Below, one piece after another: positions 46,997 to 56,115 of a stretch of DNA of 58,119 nt. How positions within the stretch are numbered: the stretch's first letter is position 1; each line of letters opens with the position of its first letter. The translations under genes and the position numbers were made by a program. The notes under the pieces were generated by a model that worked only from the letters and a program-made list of their open reading frames with translations, was not told the origin of the DNA and ran no database searches. Source of the stretch: Rubrivivax sp. (GTDB taxonomy: Bacteria; Pseudomonadota; Gammaproteobacteria; Burkholderiales; Burkholderiaceae_C); NCBI GenBank assembly GCA_026125665.1, contig JAHCKS010000025.1:1-58119 (forward strand), given 5' to 3'.

Positions 46997-47990
46997 CGAA
47001 CCAGCGGCATGCCGCCAGCGCGTCGGCCTCGATGCCGGCGCGCAGTGCAGCCATCGTGTCGTAGCGCAGCTCGTCGTGCAGCTTGTGCAGCAGCTGCACC
47101 TGCACGAGGCGGCCGTAACCGCCTTCGCTGCCGAGCGCGGCCGGCCAGTCGAAGACGTGGGCCTCCAGAAGCACGCGGCCGCCGTCCTCGACGCTCGGCC
47201 GCACGCCGAGGCTCGCGACAGCGGGCAGCGGCGCTTCGCCGAGCCCATGCACCTGCGCCACGAAGATGCCGCTGGCAGCCGGTCGCGGGTGGCCGAAGCG
47301 CAGGTTGAGCGTCGGAAAGCCGAGCTCGCGTCCGAGCTTGCGCCCGTGCTGCACGTGGCCGCTGACGGCGTAGGGCCGACCCAGCAGCGCCTCGGCGCGC
47401 GCGAGGTCGCCAGCGGCGAGCGCCTCGCGCACCGCCGAGCTGCTGACGCGCAGGCCGTGCACCTCGTAGCTCATCATGCGGGCCACGTCGAAGCCGGCGC
47501 GCTGTCCTGATTCGTCCAGCGTCGCGTAGTTGCCGGCGCGTCTTGCACCGTAGCTGAAGTCGTCGCCGACGAGCACGTAGCGCGCGCGCAGGCCCCGCAC
47601 CAGCACACGCTCGACGAAGTCGTCGGGCGGCATCGCCGCCAGGGCCGCGTCGAAGCGCATGACGACGACGCGGTCGACGCCGCAGCGCTCGATCTCGGCC
47701 AGCTTGTCGCGCAGCGTGCTGATGCGCCGCGGCGCCGCGTCGGGCTTGCCGGCGCGTACGGCGAAGAAGTCGCGCGGGTGCGGCTCGAAAGTGAGCACGC
47801 AGGAGAGCAGCCCGCGGTGGCGGGCCTCGTTCTGCAGCAGCGCGAGCATCGCCTGGTGGCCGCGGTGCACGCCGTCGAAGTTGCCGATGGTGATGGCGTG
47901 GCCCGCAGCGACGCCAGCGGCGCCATCGGCGACGCCCGCAGCGGCACCGGACCCGAGCGCACGGTGGCCGAAGCCGCGGAAGACCTGCAT
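46941..47990 (-). CDS. ribF: Bifunctional riboflavin kinase / FAD synthetase
   Basis: The 349-residue enzyme that makes FMN then FAD. The nucleotidyltransferase domain has ITIGNFDGVHRGHQAML (residues about 34-50), FEPHPRDFF and the VGDDFSYG block; the C-terminal kinase has GRPYAVSGHVQHGRKLGRELGFPT and LLEAHVFDW. It is some 20-30 residues longer than usual, and the last residues (GGPGPRGAPTRSAAS) are read antisense to the MipA gene, so the stop may have been displaced by the neighbour's arrival. The gene lies 8 nt downstream of the GT4 gene. Confidence 0.95.
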   Translation of the reverse strand: MQVFRGFGHRALGSGAAAGVADGAAGVAAGHAITIGNFDGVHRGHQAMLALLQNEARHRGLLSCVLTFEPHPRDFFAVRAGKPDAAPRRISTLRDKLAEIERCGVDRVVVMRFDAALAAMPPDDFVERVLVRGLRARYVLVGDDFSYGARRAGNYATLDESGQRAGFDVARMMSYEVHGLRVSSSAVREALAAGDLARAEALLGRPYAVSGHVQHGRKLGRELGFPTLNLRFGHPRPAASGIFVAQVHGLGEAPLPAVASLGVRPSVEDGGRVLLEAHVFDWPAALGSEGGYGRLVQVQLLHKLHDELRYDTMAALRAGIEADALAACRWFVRTGGPGPRGAPTRSAAS

Positions 47991-47998
47991 GCGCGCGA

Positions 47999-49156
47999 TT
48001 ATCCGGGGCGGGCCGTGGCCGGCTCCAGCACCCGAGGCACGGCCTGCGGCGCATCGGTCAGCCCGAGCCAGCGTGCGTACAGCGCGAGATAGTCTTCGGC
48101 CGCGCGGTCCCAGTCGAAGCGCGCGGCGTGGGCGCGGATCGCGTCGGCGCGTCCGGGCTCGCCGGCACGGGCCAGTCCCGCTTCGACGACACGGCGCATC
48201 GCCTGCGGGGCGAAGTCGTCGAAGTAGTCGGCGACCTCGCCGCCGATCTCCGGCAGGCTGGTGCGGCGCGCCAGGAACACCGGCTTGCCGAAGTGCATGG
48301 CCTCGATGGGCGGCAGGCCGAAGCCCTCGGCCAGCGAAGGGAAGAGGAAGCCGGCGCAGTGCGCGTAGGCCCAGGCCTTCTGCGCGTCGTCGATGCCGAG
48401 GTGGAACTGCACGTTCGGCAGCTGCGTCGCGTCGCGCAGCGCGCGCGAGTCGTCGCCGGGGGGACCGCAGAGCACGAACTGCATCTCGGGCCAGGCGCGG
48501 GCCAGGCCGACGATCGCCGCCGGGTTCTTCGACGGCGACATGCGGCTCAGGTGCAGCAGGAAGGGGCGCGGCGGGGCGCCGGCGCCGTCGGGCTGCAGCC
48601 GCGCGTCGTCGGTCCAGCCGGCGAGCGGCCGCTGCGGCGTGCCGACGAACGAGCGCGCGCCGTTCAGCACCACGGTGACCGGCCCCTGCCACCCGAGGTG
48701 GCGGCGCACGTCGGCCGCGGTGTACTCGCTGATGGCGACGATCTGGTCGGTGCGCGCCAGCAGCGCCCGCGTGCGCCGGTGGTGCCGCCAGGTGGAGAAG
48801 GCGTTGCGCCCGTAGAGGTAGTTCAGGTCGTGCACCGTCACGGCGCGCACGGCCGCGCCGGCCGGCGGCAGCGTCTTGTTCAGCTGGTGCAGCGAGTGCC
48901 ACAGCGCAAAGTGCTGCGGCTGCACATGGCGCACGCGCTGCCAGCGCGTCACCGGGAGGTAGGCCACGTCGGGCCCGAACAGGCCGAACAGCTTCTCGCG
49001 CGCGTGGAAGTGGAACTGCACGCGGTGGCGCTCGCGCCAGGCCGGCGCGGCACGCGCGATGCGCGTGCCGATCTGCAGCGCAAACTCGCCCAGTCCATCC
49101 TGCAGGCCGCCGATACCCCCCAGGCTGATGCCCACGTGCAAGTCGGTCACGCTCAT
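47999..49156 (-). CDS. GT4-family glycosyltransferase
   Basis: A 385-residue GT-B enzyme. The donor domain shows LLHLSRMSPSKNPAAIVGLA and the EX7E element in PSLAEGFGLPPIEAMHFGKPV; the acceptor side has AVTVHDLNYLYGR and IVAISEYTAADV. It resembles mannosyl/rhamnosyltransferases of LPS or exopolysaccharide synthesis. It forms a divergent pair with the DUF5672 gene, and with the two sugar-related genes further right suggests a small surface-glycan cluster. Specificity unknown. Confidence 0.85.
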   Translation of the reverse strand: MSVTDLHVGISLGGIGGLQDGLGEFALQIGTRIARAAPAWRERHRVQFHFHAREKLFGLFGPDVAYLPVTRWQRVRHVQPQHFALWHSLHQLNKTLPPAGAAVRAVTVHDLNYLYGRNAFSTWRHHRRTRALLARTDQIVAISEYTAADVRRHLGWQGPVTVVLNGARSFVGTPQRPLAGWTDDARLQPDGAGAPPRPFLLHLSRMSPSKNPAAIVGLARAWPEMQFVLCGPPGDDSRALRDATQLPNVQFHLGIDDAQKAWAYAHCAGFLFPSLAEGFGLPPIEAMHFGKPVFLARRTSLPEIGGEVADYFDDFAPQAMRRVVEAGLARAGEPGRADAIRAHAARFDWDRAAEDYLALYARWLGLTDAPQAVPRVLEPATARPG

Positions 49157-49207
49157 TCCGAGGCAGTGTAGCCACGGGGGGTAGGGCGAAACGGGCGCGC
49201 TGGCACA

Positions 49208-50059
49208 ATGCCCGTCATGACGCGCTTGGCCCTGCCGCAGGTGACGTTGGTGGCGGTGGACACCCGGGCACCGCTGCTGGCCACGCAGGCCCTGCTTCGC
49301 TCGATGGCCGGCATCGACTTCGCGCGCGCCCTGCTGTTCACGCACGCGTGGACTCCGCGCCGGCCGCTGCCCGGCATCGAGATCGTCGACATCGAGCCGA
49401 TCAGCTCTTCGGCCGAGTACTCGCACTTCATCCTGCGCCTGATGCCCGGCTGGGTGCGCACGTCGCACGTGCTCGTCACGCAGTGGGACGGTTTCGTCGT
49501 CGAGCCCTGGGCCTGGACCAACACCTTCCTCGCCTACGACTACGTGGGCGCGCCGTGGCCCGACCAGCCCGAGTCGCGCGCGGTGGGCAACGGCGGCTTC
49601 TCGCTGCGCTCGCGCCGGCTGCTGGCCGCCGGCATGGACCTGCGCATCGACGACGAGCACCCGGAAGACGTCGCGCTGTGCCGCACCTACCGCCAGCTGC
49701 TCGAGCGCGAGCATGGCGTGACCTTCGCGCCGCTGTCGCTGGCGCGCCGCTTCGCGTACGAGAACGAGGATTCGCACGGGCCGACCTTCGGCTTCCACGG
49801 CGCCTACAACCTGCCGCGCGTGCTCGACGAGCCGACGCTCGCGACCTGGCTCGACATCCTGCCCGACGACTTCTTCAAGACCCGCGACGCGCGCCGCCTG
49901 GCGCGCGCGATGGTCACGCGCATGCCGGCACTGGCCAAGCGCGTCATCGACCGGCGCCTGCGCGTGGGCCGCGACGAGCCGAGCACGCGCCTGCTCGACG
50001 CCGCCGCCAGCGTGATGGGCCTGCTCGGCCCGCGCCAGGACCGGCCTCGCACCGTCTGA
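49208..50059 (+). CDS. DUF5672 family protein, glycosyltransferase-like
   Basis: A 283-residue protein matching DUF5672: LVTQWDGFVVEPWAWTNTF, YDYVGAPWPD, and AVGNGGFSLRSRRLL, which together resemble a GT-A sugar-nucleotide fold with TQWDGF as a DXD-like loop. No signal peptide is present. Such proteins occur in LPS/glycan clusters and are thought to be glycosyltransferases, but the reaction is unknown. It may start at ATG 49208 or the Met at 49217. Confidence 0.8.
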   Translation: MPVMTRLALPQVTLVAVDTRAPLLATQALLRSMAGIDFARALLFTHAWTPRRPLPGIEIVDIEPISSSAEYSHFILRLMPGWVRTSHVLVTQWDGFVVEPWAWTNTFLAYDYVGAPWPDQPESRAVGNGGFSLRSRRLLAAGMDLRIDDEHPEDVALCRTYRQLLEREHGVTFAPLSLARRFAYENEDSHGPTFGFHGAYNLPRVLDEPTLATWLDILPDDFFKTRDARRLARAMVTRMPALAKRVIDRRLRVGRDEPSTRLLDAAASVMGLLGPRQDRPRTV

Positions 50060-50208
50060 GCGCCTCCAGGGCCGGGCCTTGCCCGGGCCGCCGCCCGAGG
50101 GGGTTCAAGTCCCCCGGCAAAGCCGTATCAACTCGAGAGCATCCGAGGCCATGACTGCGCCTGGCGTTCGCGAAGAGGCTGTGGGCGTCTCCCGATCACG
50201 GCGCGCCG

Positions 50209-50330
50209 GGCCGACGCCGTGGGGCCGCTCAGGGCATGGCACCCGAACACACGACGAAAGGCCGAGCGAACGTCACCGTCGCCGCCGCGCCTCGGGTGCC
50301 ATGCCCCTGAGCGGCCCCACGGCATCGGCC
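50209..50330. repeat. Large inverted repeat 1 (about 38-bp arms, 45-nt loop)
   Basis: Left arm 50209-50246 and right arm 50292-50330 pair with one mismatch and one bulged G. The arm core is GGGGCCGCTCAGGGCATGGC followed by ACCCGA. The loop begins ACACACG and ends CGCGCC. Confidence 0.88.
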
Positions 50331-50421
50331 CTCGACGTACGTGCGTGGCATCCGTGCGGGCGGAGATCCGCTGCGCCTGCCGCAAATGACTGTCCGCGCC
50401 CGAAGACCACGATCGCCTCGA

Positions 50422-50553
50422 GCAAGTCCGAGGTCGTGGGGCCGCTCAGGGCTTGGCACCCGAGGCGCGGCCACCGACCTTCGAGCGCCGGCAGCGGTAG
50501 TCCGTGTGTTCGGGTGCCAAGCCCTGAGCGGCCCCCCGCGGCCTCGGACTTGC
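50422..50553. repeat. Large inverted repeat 2, related to repeat 1 in opposite orientation
   Basis: Left arm 50422-50463 and right arm 50510-50553 pair along more than 40 bp with a few mismatches. The arm core GGGGCCGCTCAGGGCTTGGC followed by ACCCGA differs from repeat 1 by one base. The 46-nt loop, reverse complemented, also begins ACACACG and ends CGCGCC, so the unit is an inverted copy of repeat 1. Confidence 0.88.
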
Positions 50554-50671
50554 GCGCCGCGATCCCCATAAAGAGAGCTTCAGCCCCTTGCGAGCCGGCG
50601 CCCAGCTCGCAGGCGCGTGCGCTGCCGCGTCCCCCCGGGCGGTATAACCCCGCCCCGGAGGAAACCAGCCG

Positions 50672-51268
50672 ATGACGACGCGCCACCTCGACCTGGGGTG
50701 CGGCCCCGTGCCGCGCAACCCGTACGGGCGCGACGAGCTCTACGGCGTGGACCTCGGCGCGAAGGCCGACGACGACGGGCGCATCCGCCGCGCCAACCTG
50801 GCGATCGAGCCGATCCCCTGGCCCGACGACAGCTTCGAGTCGGCGTCGGCCTACGACTTCCTCGAGCACGTGCCGCGCGTGCTGCCCACGGCCGACGGGC
50901 GCGGCACGCGCTTTCCGTTCATCGAGCTGATGAACGAGATCTGGCGCGTGCTGAAGCCGGGCGGATGGCTGTACGCGAGCACGCCCGCGTATCCGCACGC
51001 CGCGGTGTTCCAGGACCCGACACACGTCAACGTGATGACGCTCGAGACGCACCACTACTTCACGCGCCCGCAGCGGCTGGCGGCCATGTACGGCTTCACC
51101 GGCGACTTCGAGCTGCGGCGCGTGCAGCTCACCAAGTCCAACGCCGCGCTCGCCTTCGTCCCGCCGCCGGCCAACTGGTGGCAGCGGGCGCGGCTCGCCA
51201 ACCGCATCAAGCGCGGCAAGTGCAGCCACATGATCTGGGAGTTCGAGGCCGTCAAGCCGCGCGGTTGA
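50672..51268 (+). CDS. Class I SAM-dependent methyltransferase
   Basis: A 198-residue protein with the SAM-binding start RHLDLGCGPVPRNPYG, an acidic SFESASAYDFLEHV motif IV region and LKPGGWLYASTP. It resembles the methyltransf_11 type in glycan clusters. Substrate unknown. The ATG follows a GGAGG. It lies 28 nt before the next glycosyltransferase on the same strand. Confidence 0.85.
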   Translation: MTTRHLDLGCGPVPRNPYGRDELYGVDLGAKADDDGRIRRANLAIEPIPWPDDSFESASAYDFLEHVPRVLPTADGRGTRFPFIELMNEIWRVLKPGGWLYASTPAYPHAAVFQDPTHVNVMTLETHHYFTRPQRLAAMYGFTGDFELRRVQLTKSNAALAFVPPPANWWQRARLANRIKRGKCSHMIWEFEAVKPRG

Positions 51269-51296
51269 GCCTCGCCGCGCCCGCACGCCGCTGCCG

Positions 51297-52427
51297 ATGC
51301 GCATCCTCGCCACCGCCGGCGACATCCACTCGCTGATCGCCGGGATCCGGCTGCGCACGCCGCTGGCGGCGCTGGCGCGCGAGCAGGGCTGGAGCGTCGA
51401 GTGGCGTTCGTTCCACGAGTGCCGCGTGGCCGACCTCGAGGCGACCGACGTGCTCGTCGTGCAACGAGGCGCCTCGCGGCGCGCGCTGCGGCTGGAGGAG
51501 AGGGCGTTGCAGGCGGGCGCCGCGGTCGTCTACGAGATCGACGACCTGCTGACCGAGATCGCGCCGCACATCTCGCAGCACGACGCGGTGCGGGCCAGCC
51601 TGCCGTGGCTGCGCGCGGGCCTCGCGCTGGCCGATCTCGTGACGGTGAGCACGCCACGGCTGCAGCGCGAGGTCGCGCCGCTGTCGCGGGCCACGGCGCT
51701 GGTGCCGAACCACGCGTACTTCGACGAGGACCGGCCGCTGCCACCGCAGTGGCCCGGCGCGCCGGTGCATCTGCTCGTCGCGTCGTCAGACCACTTGCTG
51801 GCCGGCCCGCTGTCGGCGGCGCTGCGCGAGGTGGTCGGGCCGCGCGCTCGCCTCGTCGCGGTCGGCCCGCCCGGCGACGCCCTGGCGGCGCAGGGCCTCC
51901 GCCTGGAGCGCCACCCGCTGCTGCCGCGGCACGAGTTCATGGCGCTGGCGCGCCGGCTGCCGAACGCCGTGGCCCTGATCCCGCTGGAGGCGTCGCGCTT
52001 CGCGGCATGCAAGAGCGCGGTCAAGTGGTACGACTACGCCGAGGCCGGCATCCCCACCATCGCTTCGGCGGTGCCCCCGTATGTCGACGCCATCGAGCCC
52101 GGCCGCACCGGTCGGCTCGTCGACGACAGCCGCGCCCAGTGGCTCGAGGCGCTGCGTGTGGCCATCGACGACGTGGACTGGCGCCGCCGCATCGCGGTGC
52201 AGGCGCGCCAGGTGGTGCGCGAGCGTCACACCTTCGCCCAGACCGTTGCGGCGTGGCACACGGCGTTGCTGCTGGCGCGGCAGTTGCGCCGAGCGCGTGT
52301 CGTCAAGAGGCCGGGCGCGGTGGCGACGTGGTGGCGCGCCCTCGGCGACGCGACCGGCGAGTGGGCCGTGGCGCTGCGTCGATGGAACCGCGAGCGGCTG
52401 GCGCGGCGGAACGTCCCACCGGCCTGA
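51297..52427 (+). CDS. Glycosyltransferase, GT4-like
   Basis: A 376-residue GT-B-type protein. It opens MRILATAGDIHSLIAGIRLRTP, has VVYEIDDLLTEI (a YEIDD-type motif of surface-glycan glycosyltransferases) and the donor-domain block FAACKSAVKWYDYAEAGIPTIAS, which fits the K-x-x-E/A-G-x-P element. The C-terminal 50 residues are basic. Likely acts with the methyltransferase on a surface polysaccharide; substrate is unknown. Confidence 0.8.
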   Translation: MRILATAGDIHSLIAGIRLRTPLAALAREQGWSVEWRSFHECRVADLEATDVLVVQRGASRRALRLEERALQAGAAVVYEIDDLLTEIAPHISQHDAVRASLPWLRAGLALADLVTVSTPRLQREVAPLSRATALVPNHAYFDEDRPLPPQWPGAPVHLLVASSDHLLAGPLSAALREVVGPRARLVAVGPPGDALAAQGLRLERHPLLPRHEFMALARRLPNAVALIPLEASRFAACKSAVKWYDYAEAGIPTIASAVPPYVDAIEPGRTGRLVDDSRAQWLEALRVAIDDVDWRRRIAVQARQVVRERHTFAQTVAAWHTALLLARQLRRARVVKRPGAVATWWRALGDATGEWAVALRRWNRERLARRNVPPA

Positions 52428-52484
52428 GGCGCCGTCGACGCGGTGGGGCTTGCCGCCGCGCGTCCGCTCGACGGCTGCGCCGAC

Positions 52485-53480
52485 TCAGGCGCCTCTCAGC
52501 TGCCTTGCGGCCGGCAGTGGCGGATCCACCAGGCTCTCGGCCGCGCGCACCGCGTTGCGGATCGCCCGCGCCACCACCTCGGCGGCGAGTGCGCCGAGCG
52601 TCGTCGCGTCGCCAGTGACGCCGCTGCCGCCGGTGGCCAGCGCGAAGAGCGTGTCGCCGTCGCTCGCGGTGATCGGGTTGACCGTGCGGCTGAGCCCATG
52701 GTGCGCCAGCGCCGCAAGCTGCGTCGCGCCAGCCTTGTCGAGTCTCGCGTCGGTGGCGACGACGCCGATCGTCGTGGCCGTGCCGGCCATGCGCTGCATC
52801 ACCGGCAACGGCGCCGCTCCCGCGAGCAGCGAGGGCAGCGTGCCGGCGAAGCCCCGGCCGTCTTCGTTGCGCGCGCCCGCCAGCACGTCGCCTCGTTCGT
52901 CGAGCACGTCGCCGATGGCGTTGACGGCCACGAGCGCGCCCACGGTCAATGCGCCGAGCCTCAGCGAGGCCGTGCCGATGCCACCCTTGCAGGCGCGCGC
53001 GATGCCGAAGTGCTTGCCCACGGTGGCGCCGAGGCCGGCGCCGTGGTTGCCTTGCGCCGGCGGCGCCGTGCCGGCGGCGACGCAGGCGGCGTAGCCCTCG
53101 GCCGCGCCGGGGCGCAGGCGCGCGTCGCCGACCCAGAGATCGAACAGCACGGCCGCCGGCACGATCGGCACACGGGCGGGGCCGACGCTCAGGCCACGCC
53201 CTTGTTCCTCGAGCCAGCGCATCACGCCGCCGGCGGCGTCGAGGCCGAAGGCGCTGCCGCCGGTCAGCAGCACGGCGTGCACGCGGCCCACGGTGTTCTC
53301 GGGGCGCAGCAGGTCGGTCTCGCGCGTGCCTGGGGCGCTGCCGCGCACCACCACGCCGCCCACCGTGCCGTGTGGCGTGTCCGGGCACAACACGACGGTG
53401 CAGCCGCTCGGCCGGCCGGCCAGCGCGGCGTGACCGACGGCGATGCCGGGCACGTCGGTGATGGCGCCCGCCGCCAGCAC
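52485..53480 (-). CDS. P1-family (DmpA/NylC-like) peptidase
   Basis: A 331-residue Ntn-type hydrolase that matures by self-cleavage. Blocks: AGAITDVPGIAVGHAAL, LLTGGSAFGLDAAGGVMRWLEE, GNHGAGLGATVGK and ITASDGDTLFALATG. Family members cut amino-terminal amides or cyclic and D/beta-amino substrates; which applies here is unknown. The start is uncertain. I use GTG at 53480, which places the family-typical ITDVPGI near the N-terminus. A CTG overlapping the preceding acyl-CoA dehydrogenase stop (53540) would add about 20 residues and allow coupling. Confidence 0.85.
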   Translation of the reverse strand: MLAAGAITDVPGIAVGHAALAGRPSGCTVVLCPDTPHGTVGGVVVRGSAPGTRETDLLRPENTVGRVHAVLLTGGSAFGLDAAGGVMRWLEEQGRGLSVGPARVPIVPAAVLFDLWVGDARLRPGAAEGYAACVAAGTAPPAQGNHGAGLGATVGKHFGIARACKGGIGTASLRLGALTVGALVAVNAIGDVLDERGDVLAGARNEDGRGFAGTLPSLLAGAAPLPVMQRMAGTATTIGVVATDARLDKAGATQLAALAHHGLSRTVNPITASDGDTLFALATGGSGVTGDATTLGALAAEVVARAIRNAVRAAESLVDPPLPAARQLRGA

Positions 53481-53536
53481 GGGGGGCGCCGCGCCGCCCG
53501 AGGCCGGGCCGGCGCCGGCGGGAACGGATCGGCCGG

Positions 53537-54673
53537 TCAGGCGAACACCCCGGCCGAGTCCTGCATGCGCGCGGCCACCTCGCCCAGGTGGTGCTGCGTG
53601 TCGCCGAACACCATCTCGAGCGCCGTCAGCCGCTTGAAGTAGTGGCTGCCCTGGTACTCGTCGGTGACGCCGATGCCGCCGTGCATCTGCACGCACTGCT
53701 GGCCGACGAAGCGCATGCTCTGGCCGAGCTGTACCCGCGCCTGCGACACGGCGCGCCGCCGCTGCGCCGCCGGCTCGCCGAGCTTCAGCGTGGCGTAGTA
53801 GCTCATCGAGCGGCCGAGCTCGAGCTGCATCTTCACGTCGGCCATGCGGTGGCGCAGCGCCTGGAAGCTGGCGATCGGCACGCCGAACTGCTTGCGCGTG
53901 TTCATGTACTCGGCCGTCAGCACGACGAGCTTGTCCATCACCCCCACCGCCTCGGCGCAGAAGCCGGCGATGCCGATGTCGACGGCGCGCTCGAGCGTGG
54001 CGTGCCCATCTTCGGTGACGAGCTCGGCCGGCGCCGCGGCCAGCTTCAGCTCGGCGGCGCGGGCGCCGTCGACGGTCGGGTAGCCGCGCAGCGTGTCGGC
54101 GGGGAGCTTGGCGCGTTCCACGAGGAACAGGCCGATGCCGGCCGGAGAGTCCACGTCGCCGCTCAGCCGAGCCGGCACGACGAACGCGTCGGCCTCGTCG
54201 CCGGCCGGCACGACGCTCTTCGCGCCGTCGAGCACCCAGGTGTCGCCCTTCTTCGTCGCGCGCGTGCCCACGTGCGCCAGGCGGTACCGCGCTGCGCGTT
54301 CCTGGTGCGCCAGCACGACGAGCGCCTCGCCGCCGGCCATGCGCGGCAGCCACGCCTCCTGCAGCGCCGCGGGCGCGGCAGCCAGCAGCGCCGGCGCGAC
54401 GAGCGCGCCGTGCGTGAAGGGCGCGTTGACGAGCCCTCGGCCGAGCTCCTCGTTGACGACCATCGCCTCGACGGCGCCGAAGCCCATGCCGCCTTGCGCC
54501 TCGGGGACGGCCAGGCCGGTGAGGCCGAGCTCGGCCAGCTCGCCGTACACCGCGCGCGTCGCACCGCCGGCCTTGGCCAGGCCATGCCGCCGCTCGAAGC
54601 CGAAACCCTTGTCCACCCAGCGCCGCACGGCGTCGCGCAGCGACTGCTGGTCGTCGGTGAAGTCGAAATCCAT
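53537..54673 (-). CDS. Acyl-CoA dehydrogenase (first of pair)
   Basis: A 378-residue FAD flavoenzyme of the acyl-CoA dehydrogenase superfamily that introduces a trans double bond into acyl-CoA. The N-terminal domain starts MDFDFTDDQQSLRDAVRRWV, the middle region shows AVPEAQGGMGFGAVEAM, and the C-terminal helices read TRKQFGVPIASFQALRHRMADVKM and QMHGGIGVTDEYQGSHYFKR. Substrate is unknown. It is 27 nt downstream of the second enzyme, a pattern typical of heteromeric acyl-CoA dehydrogenases. Confidence 0.9.
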   Translation of the reverse strand: MDFDFTDDQQSLRDAVRRWVDKGFGFERRHGLAKAGGATRAVYGELAELGLTGLAVPEAQGGMGFGAVEAMVVNEELGRGLVNAPFTHGALVAPALLAAAPAALQEAWLPRMAGGEALVVLAHQERAARYRLAHVGTRATKKGDTWVLDGAKSVVPAGDEADAFVVPARLSGDVDSPAGIGLFLVERAKLPADTLRGYPTVDGARAAELKLAAAPAELVTEDGHATLERAVDIGIAGFCAEAVGVMDKLVVLTAEYMNTRKQFGVPIASFQALRHRMADVKMQLELGRSMSYYATLKLGEPAAQRRRAVSQARVQLGQSMRFVGQQCVQMHGGIGVTDEYQGSHYFKRLTALEMVFGDTQHHLGEVAARMQDSAGVFA

Positions 54674-54700
54674 GTCTGTCGTCTCCTGCTTCGCCGCGGT

Positions 54701-55900
54701 TCAGCCGAGCACCGTCTGCGCGACGATGTTGCGCTGCACCTCGTTGCTGCCGCCGTAGATCGTCGTCTTGCGGTAGTTGAGGTAGCCCGCGGTGGCGGTG
54801 GCGCAGTGCGCCGCACCGACGTGGTCGCCCTGCCAGCCCGCCTCCATCGCCTCCTTGACGAAGGGCAGGGCATAGGGGCCGCAGGCGAGCATCGTCAGCT
54901 CCGTGTAGCGCTGCTGGATCTCGCTGCCCTTGATCTTCAGCAGGCCGGCGATGTCGAGGTCGGCGCGCCCCTTGTTGGCCGACTGCTCGGCCGACAGCAC
55001 GCGCAGCACCAGCATCTCCAGCGCCACGATGTCCACCTCGAGCAGCGCGATCTGGTCGCGGAAGCGCAGGTCGTCGTACACGCCCTCGGCCCTGGCGATG
55101 CGCTTCAGCCGCTCGAGCTCGCGCTTGGCGCGGTTGACGTCGGCGATGTTCGTGCGCTCGTGCGCCAGCAGGTACTTGGCGTAGGTCCAGCCCTTGTTCT
55201 CCTCGCCGACGAGGTTCTCGGCGGGCACCTCGACGTTGTCGAAGAAGACCTCGTTGACCTCGGCGCCGCCGTCCATCAGCACGATCGGGCGCACCTTCAC
55301 GCCCGGGCTCTTCATGTCGATCAGCAGGAAGCTGATGCCCGTCTGCGGCTTGCCTTCGGTGCTCGTGCGCACGAGGCAGAAGATCCACTCGCCGTACTGG
55401 CCGAGCGTGGTCCAGGTCTTCTGGCCGTTGACGATGTACTTGTCGCCCGAACTTGTCCGGACTCGCTCGGCACGGGTCTTGAGCGACGCGAGGTCGCTGC
55501 CCGAACCCGGCTCGCTGTAGCCCTGGCTCCACCACACCTCGCCGCTGGCGATGCCGGGCAGGAAGCGCTTCTGCTGCTCGGGGCTGCCGAAGGCCATGAT
55601 GACCGGCGCCACCATGATCGGCCCGAAGGGCACCACGCGCGGCGCGCCGGCCCGCGCGCACTCCTCTTCGAACAGGTGCTTCTGCACGGCCGTCCAGCCC
55701 GGCCCGCCGAACTGCTTGGGCCAGCCCCAGCCGAGCCAGCCCTGCTTGCCGAGGATCTTCGCCCAGCGCTGCATGTCGTCGCGCGTGAGGTGCTGCGCGG
55801 CCATGACCTTCTGGCTGATGTCGCGCGGCAGGTTCTCGCCGACCCAGGCGCGGATGCGCTCGCGGAAGGCCAGTTCCTCGGAGGTGAAGTTCAGGTCCAT
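54701..55900 (-). CDS. Acyl-CoA dehydrogenase (second of pair)
   Basis: A 399-residue member of the same superfamily. It has KQFGGPGWTAVQKHLFEEEC, the FAD-binding QGYSEPGSGSDLASLKTRA, DKYIVNGQKTWTT, and the C-terminal KTTIYGGSNEVQRNIVAQTVLG. The ATG at 55900 gives MDLNFTSEELAFRERI; upstream open frame is non-coding. Two adjacent, diverged subunits suggest a heterotetramer acting on bulky or branched acyl-CoA, which is inferred. Together with the P1 peptidase it forms a small catabolic operon. Confidence 0.92.
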   Translation of the reverse strand: MDLNFTSEELAFRERIRAWVGENLPRDISQKVMAAQHLTRDDMQRWAKILGKQGWLGWGWPKQFGGPGWTAVQKHLFEEECARAGAPRVVPFGPIMVAPVIMAFGSPEQQKRFLPGIASGEVWWSQGYSEPGSGSDLASLKTRAERVRTSSGDKYIVNGQKTWTTLGQYGEWIFCLVRTSTEGKPQTGISFLLIDMKSPGVKVRPIVLMDGGAEVNEVFFDNVEVPAENLVGEENKGWTYAKYLLAHERTNIADVNRAKRELERLKRIARAEGVYDDLRFRDQIALLEVDIVALEMLVLRVLSAEQSANKGRADLDIAGLLKIKGSEIQQRYTELTMLACGPYALPFVKEAMEAGWQGDHVGAAHCATATAGYLNYRKTTIYGGSNEVQRNIVAQTVLG

Positions 55901-56115
55901 GGCGGTGGGCCGGCGGCCGGTGGGAGAGGGGGAGGAGAGGAGGGCGCGCAGGTGTTTTAGCACGATCGTTCGCTGGCGCCGCGTCGCCGCGGGGACAAGT
56001 GCGCGATCCCGCCAGGTGCAGGCCCGGTCCTGGGCGCCGGTGCGCGGTGGCGGCGTCACCACGCTCGGCGTCGATAGGGATGGATGCGCGGCGCGGCGCC
56101 CGGCATGATCGGCCG

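Larger units (their letters stand above)
50060..50671. other. 612-bp non-coding region with two giant hairpins
   Basis: No supported gene. Apart from the two inverted repeats annotated separately, it contains a small hairpin GGGGG-TTCAAGT-CCCCC at 50099-50115 resembling a tRNA T-arm, and near 50632-50671 the leader of the methyltransferase gene. Apparent ORFs here are translations of the repeat arms. Confidence 0.7.

Noticed and set aside
50099-50115. tRNA T-arm-like sequence GGGGG-TTCAAGT-CCCCC
   Set aside because: No anticodon arm, D arm or acceptor pairing could be found on either side; at most a relic or chance hairpin.
50079-50675. Several 80-200 codon ORFs in the 50.1-50.7 kb gap
   Set aside because: They translate the inverted-repeat arms (recurring WGRSG and LSGPT peptides) and show no family features.
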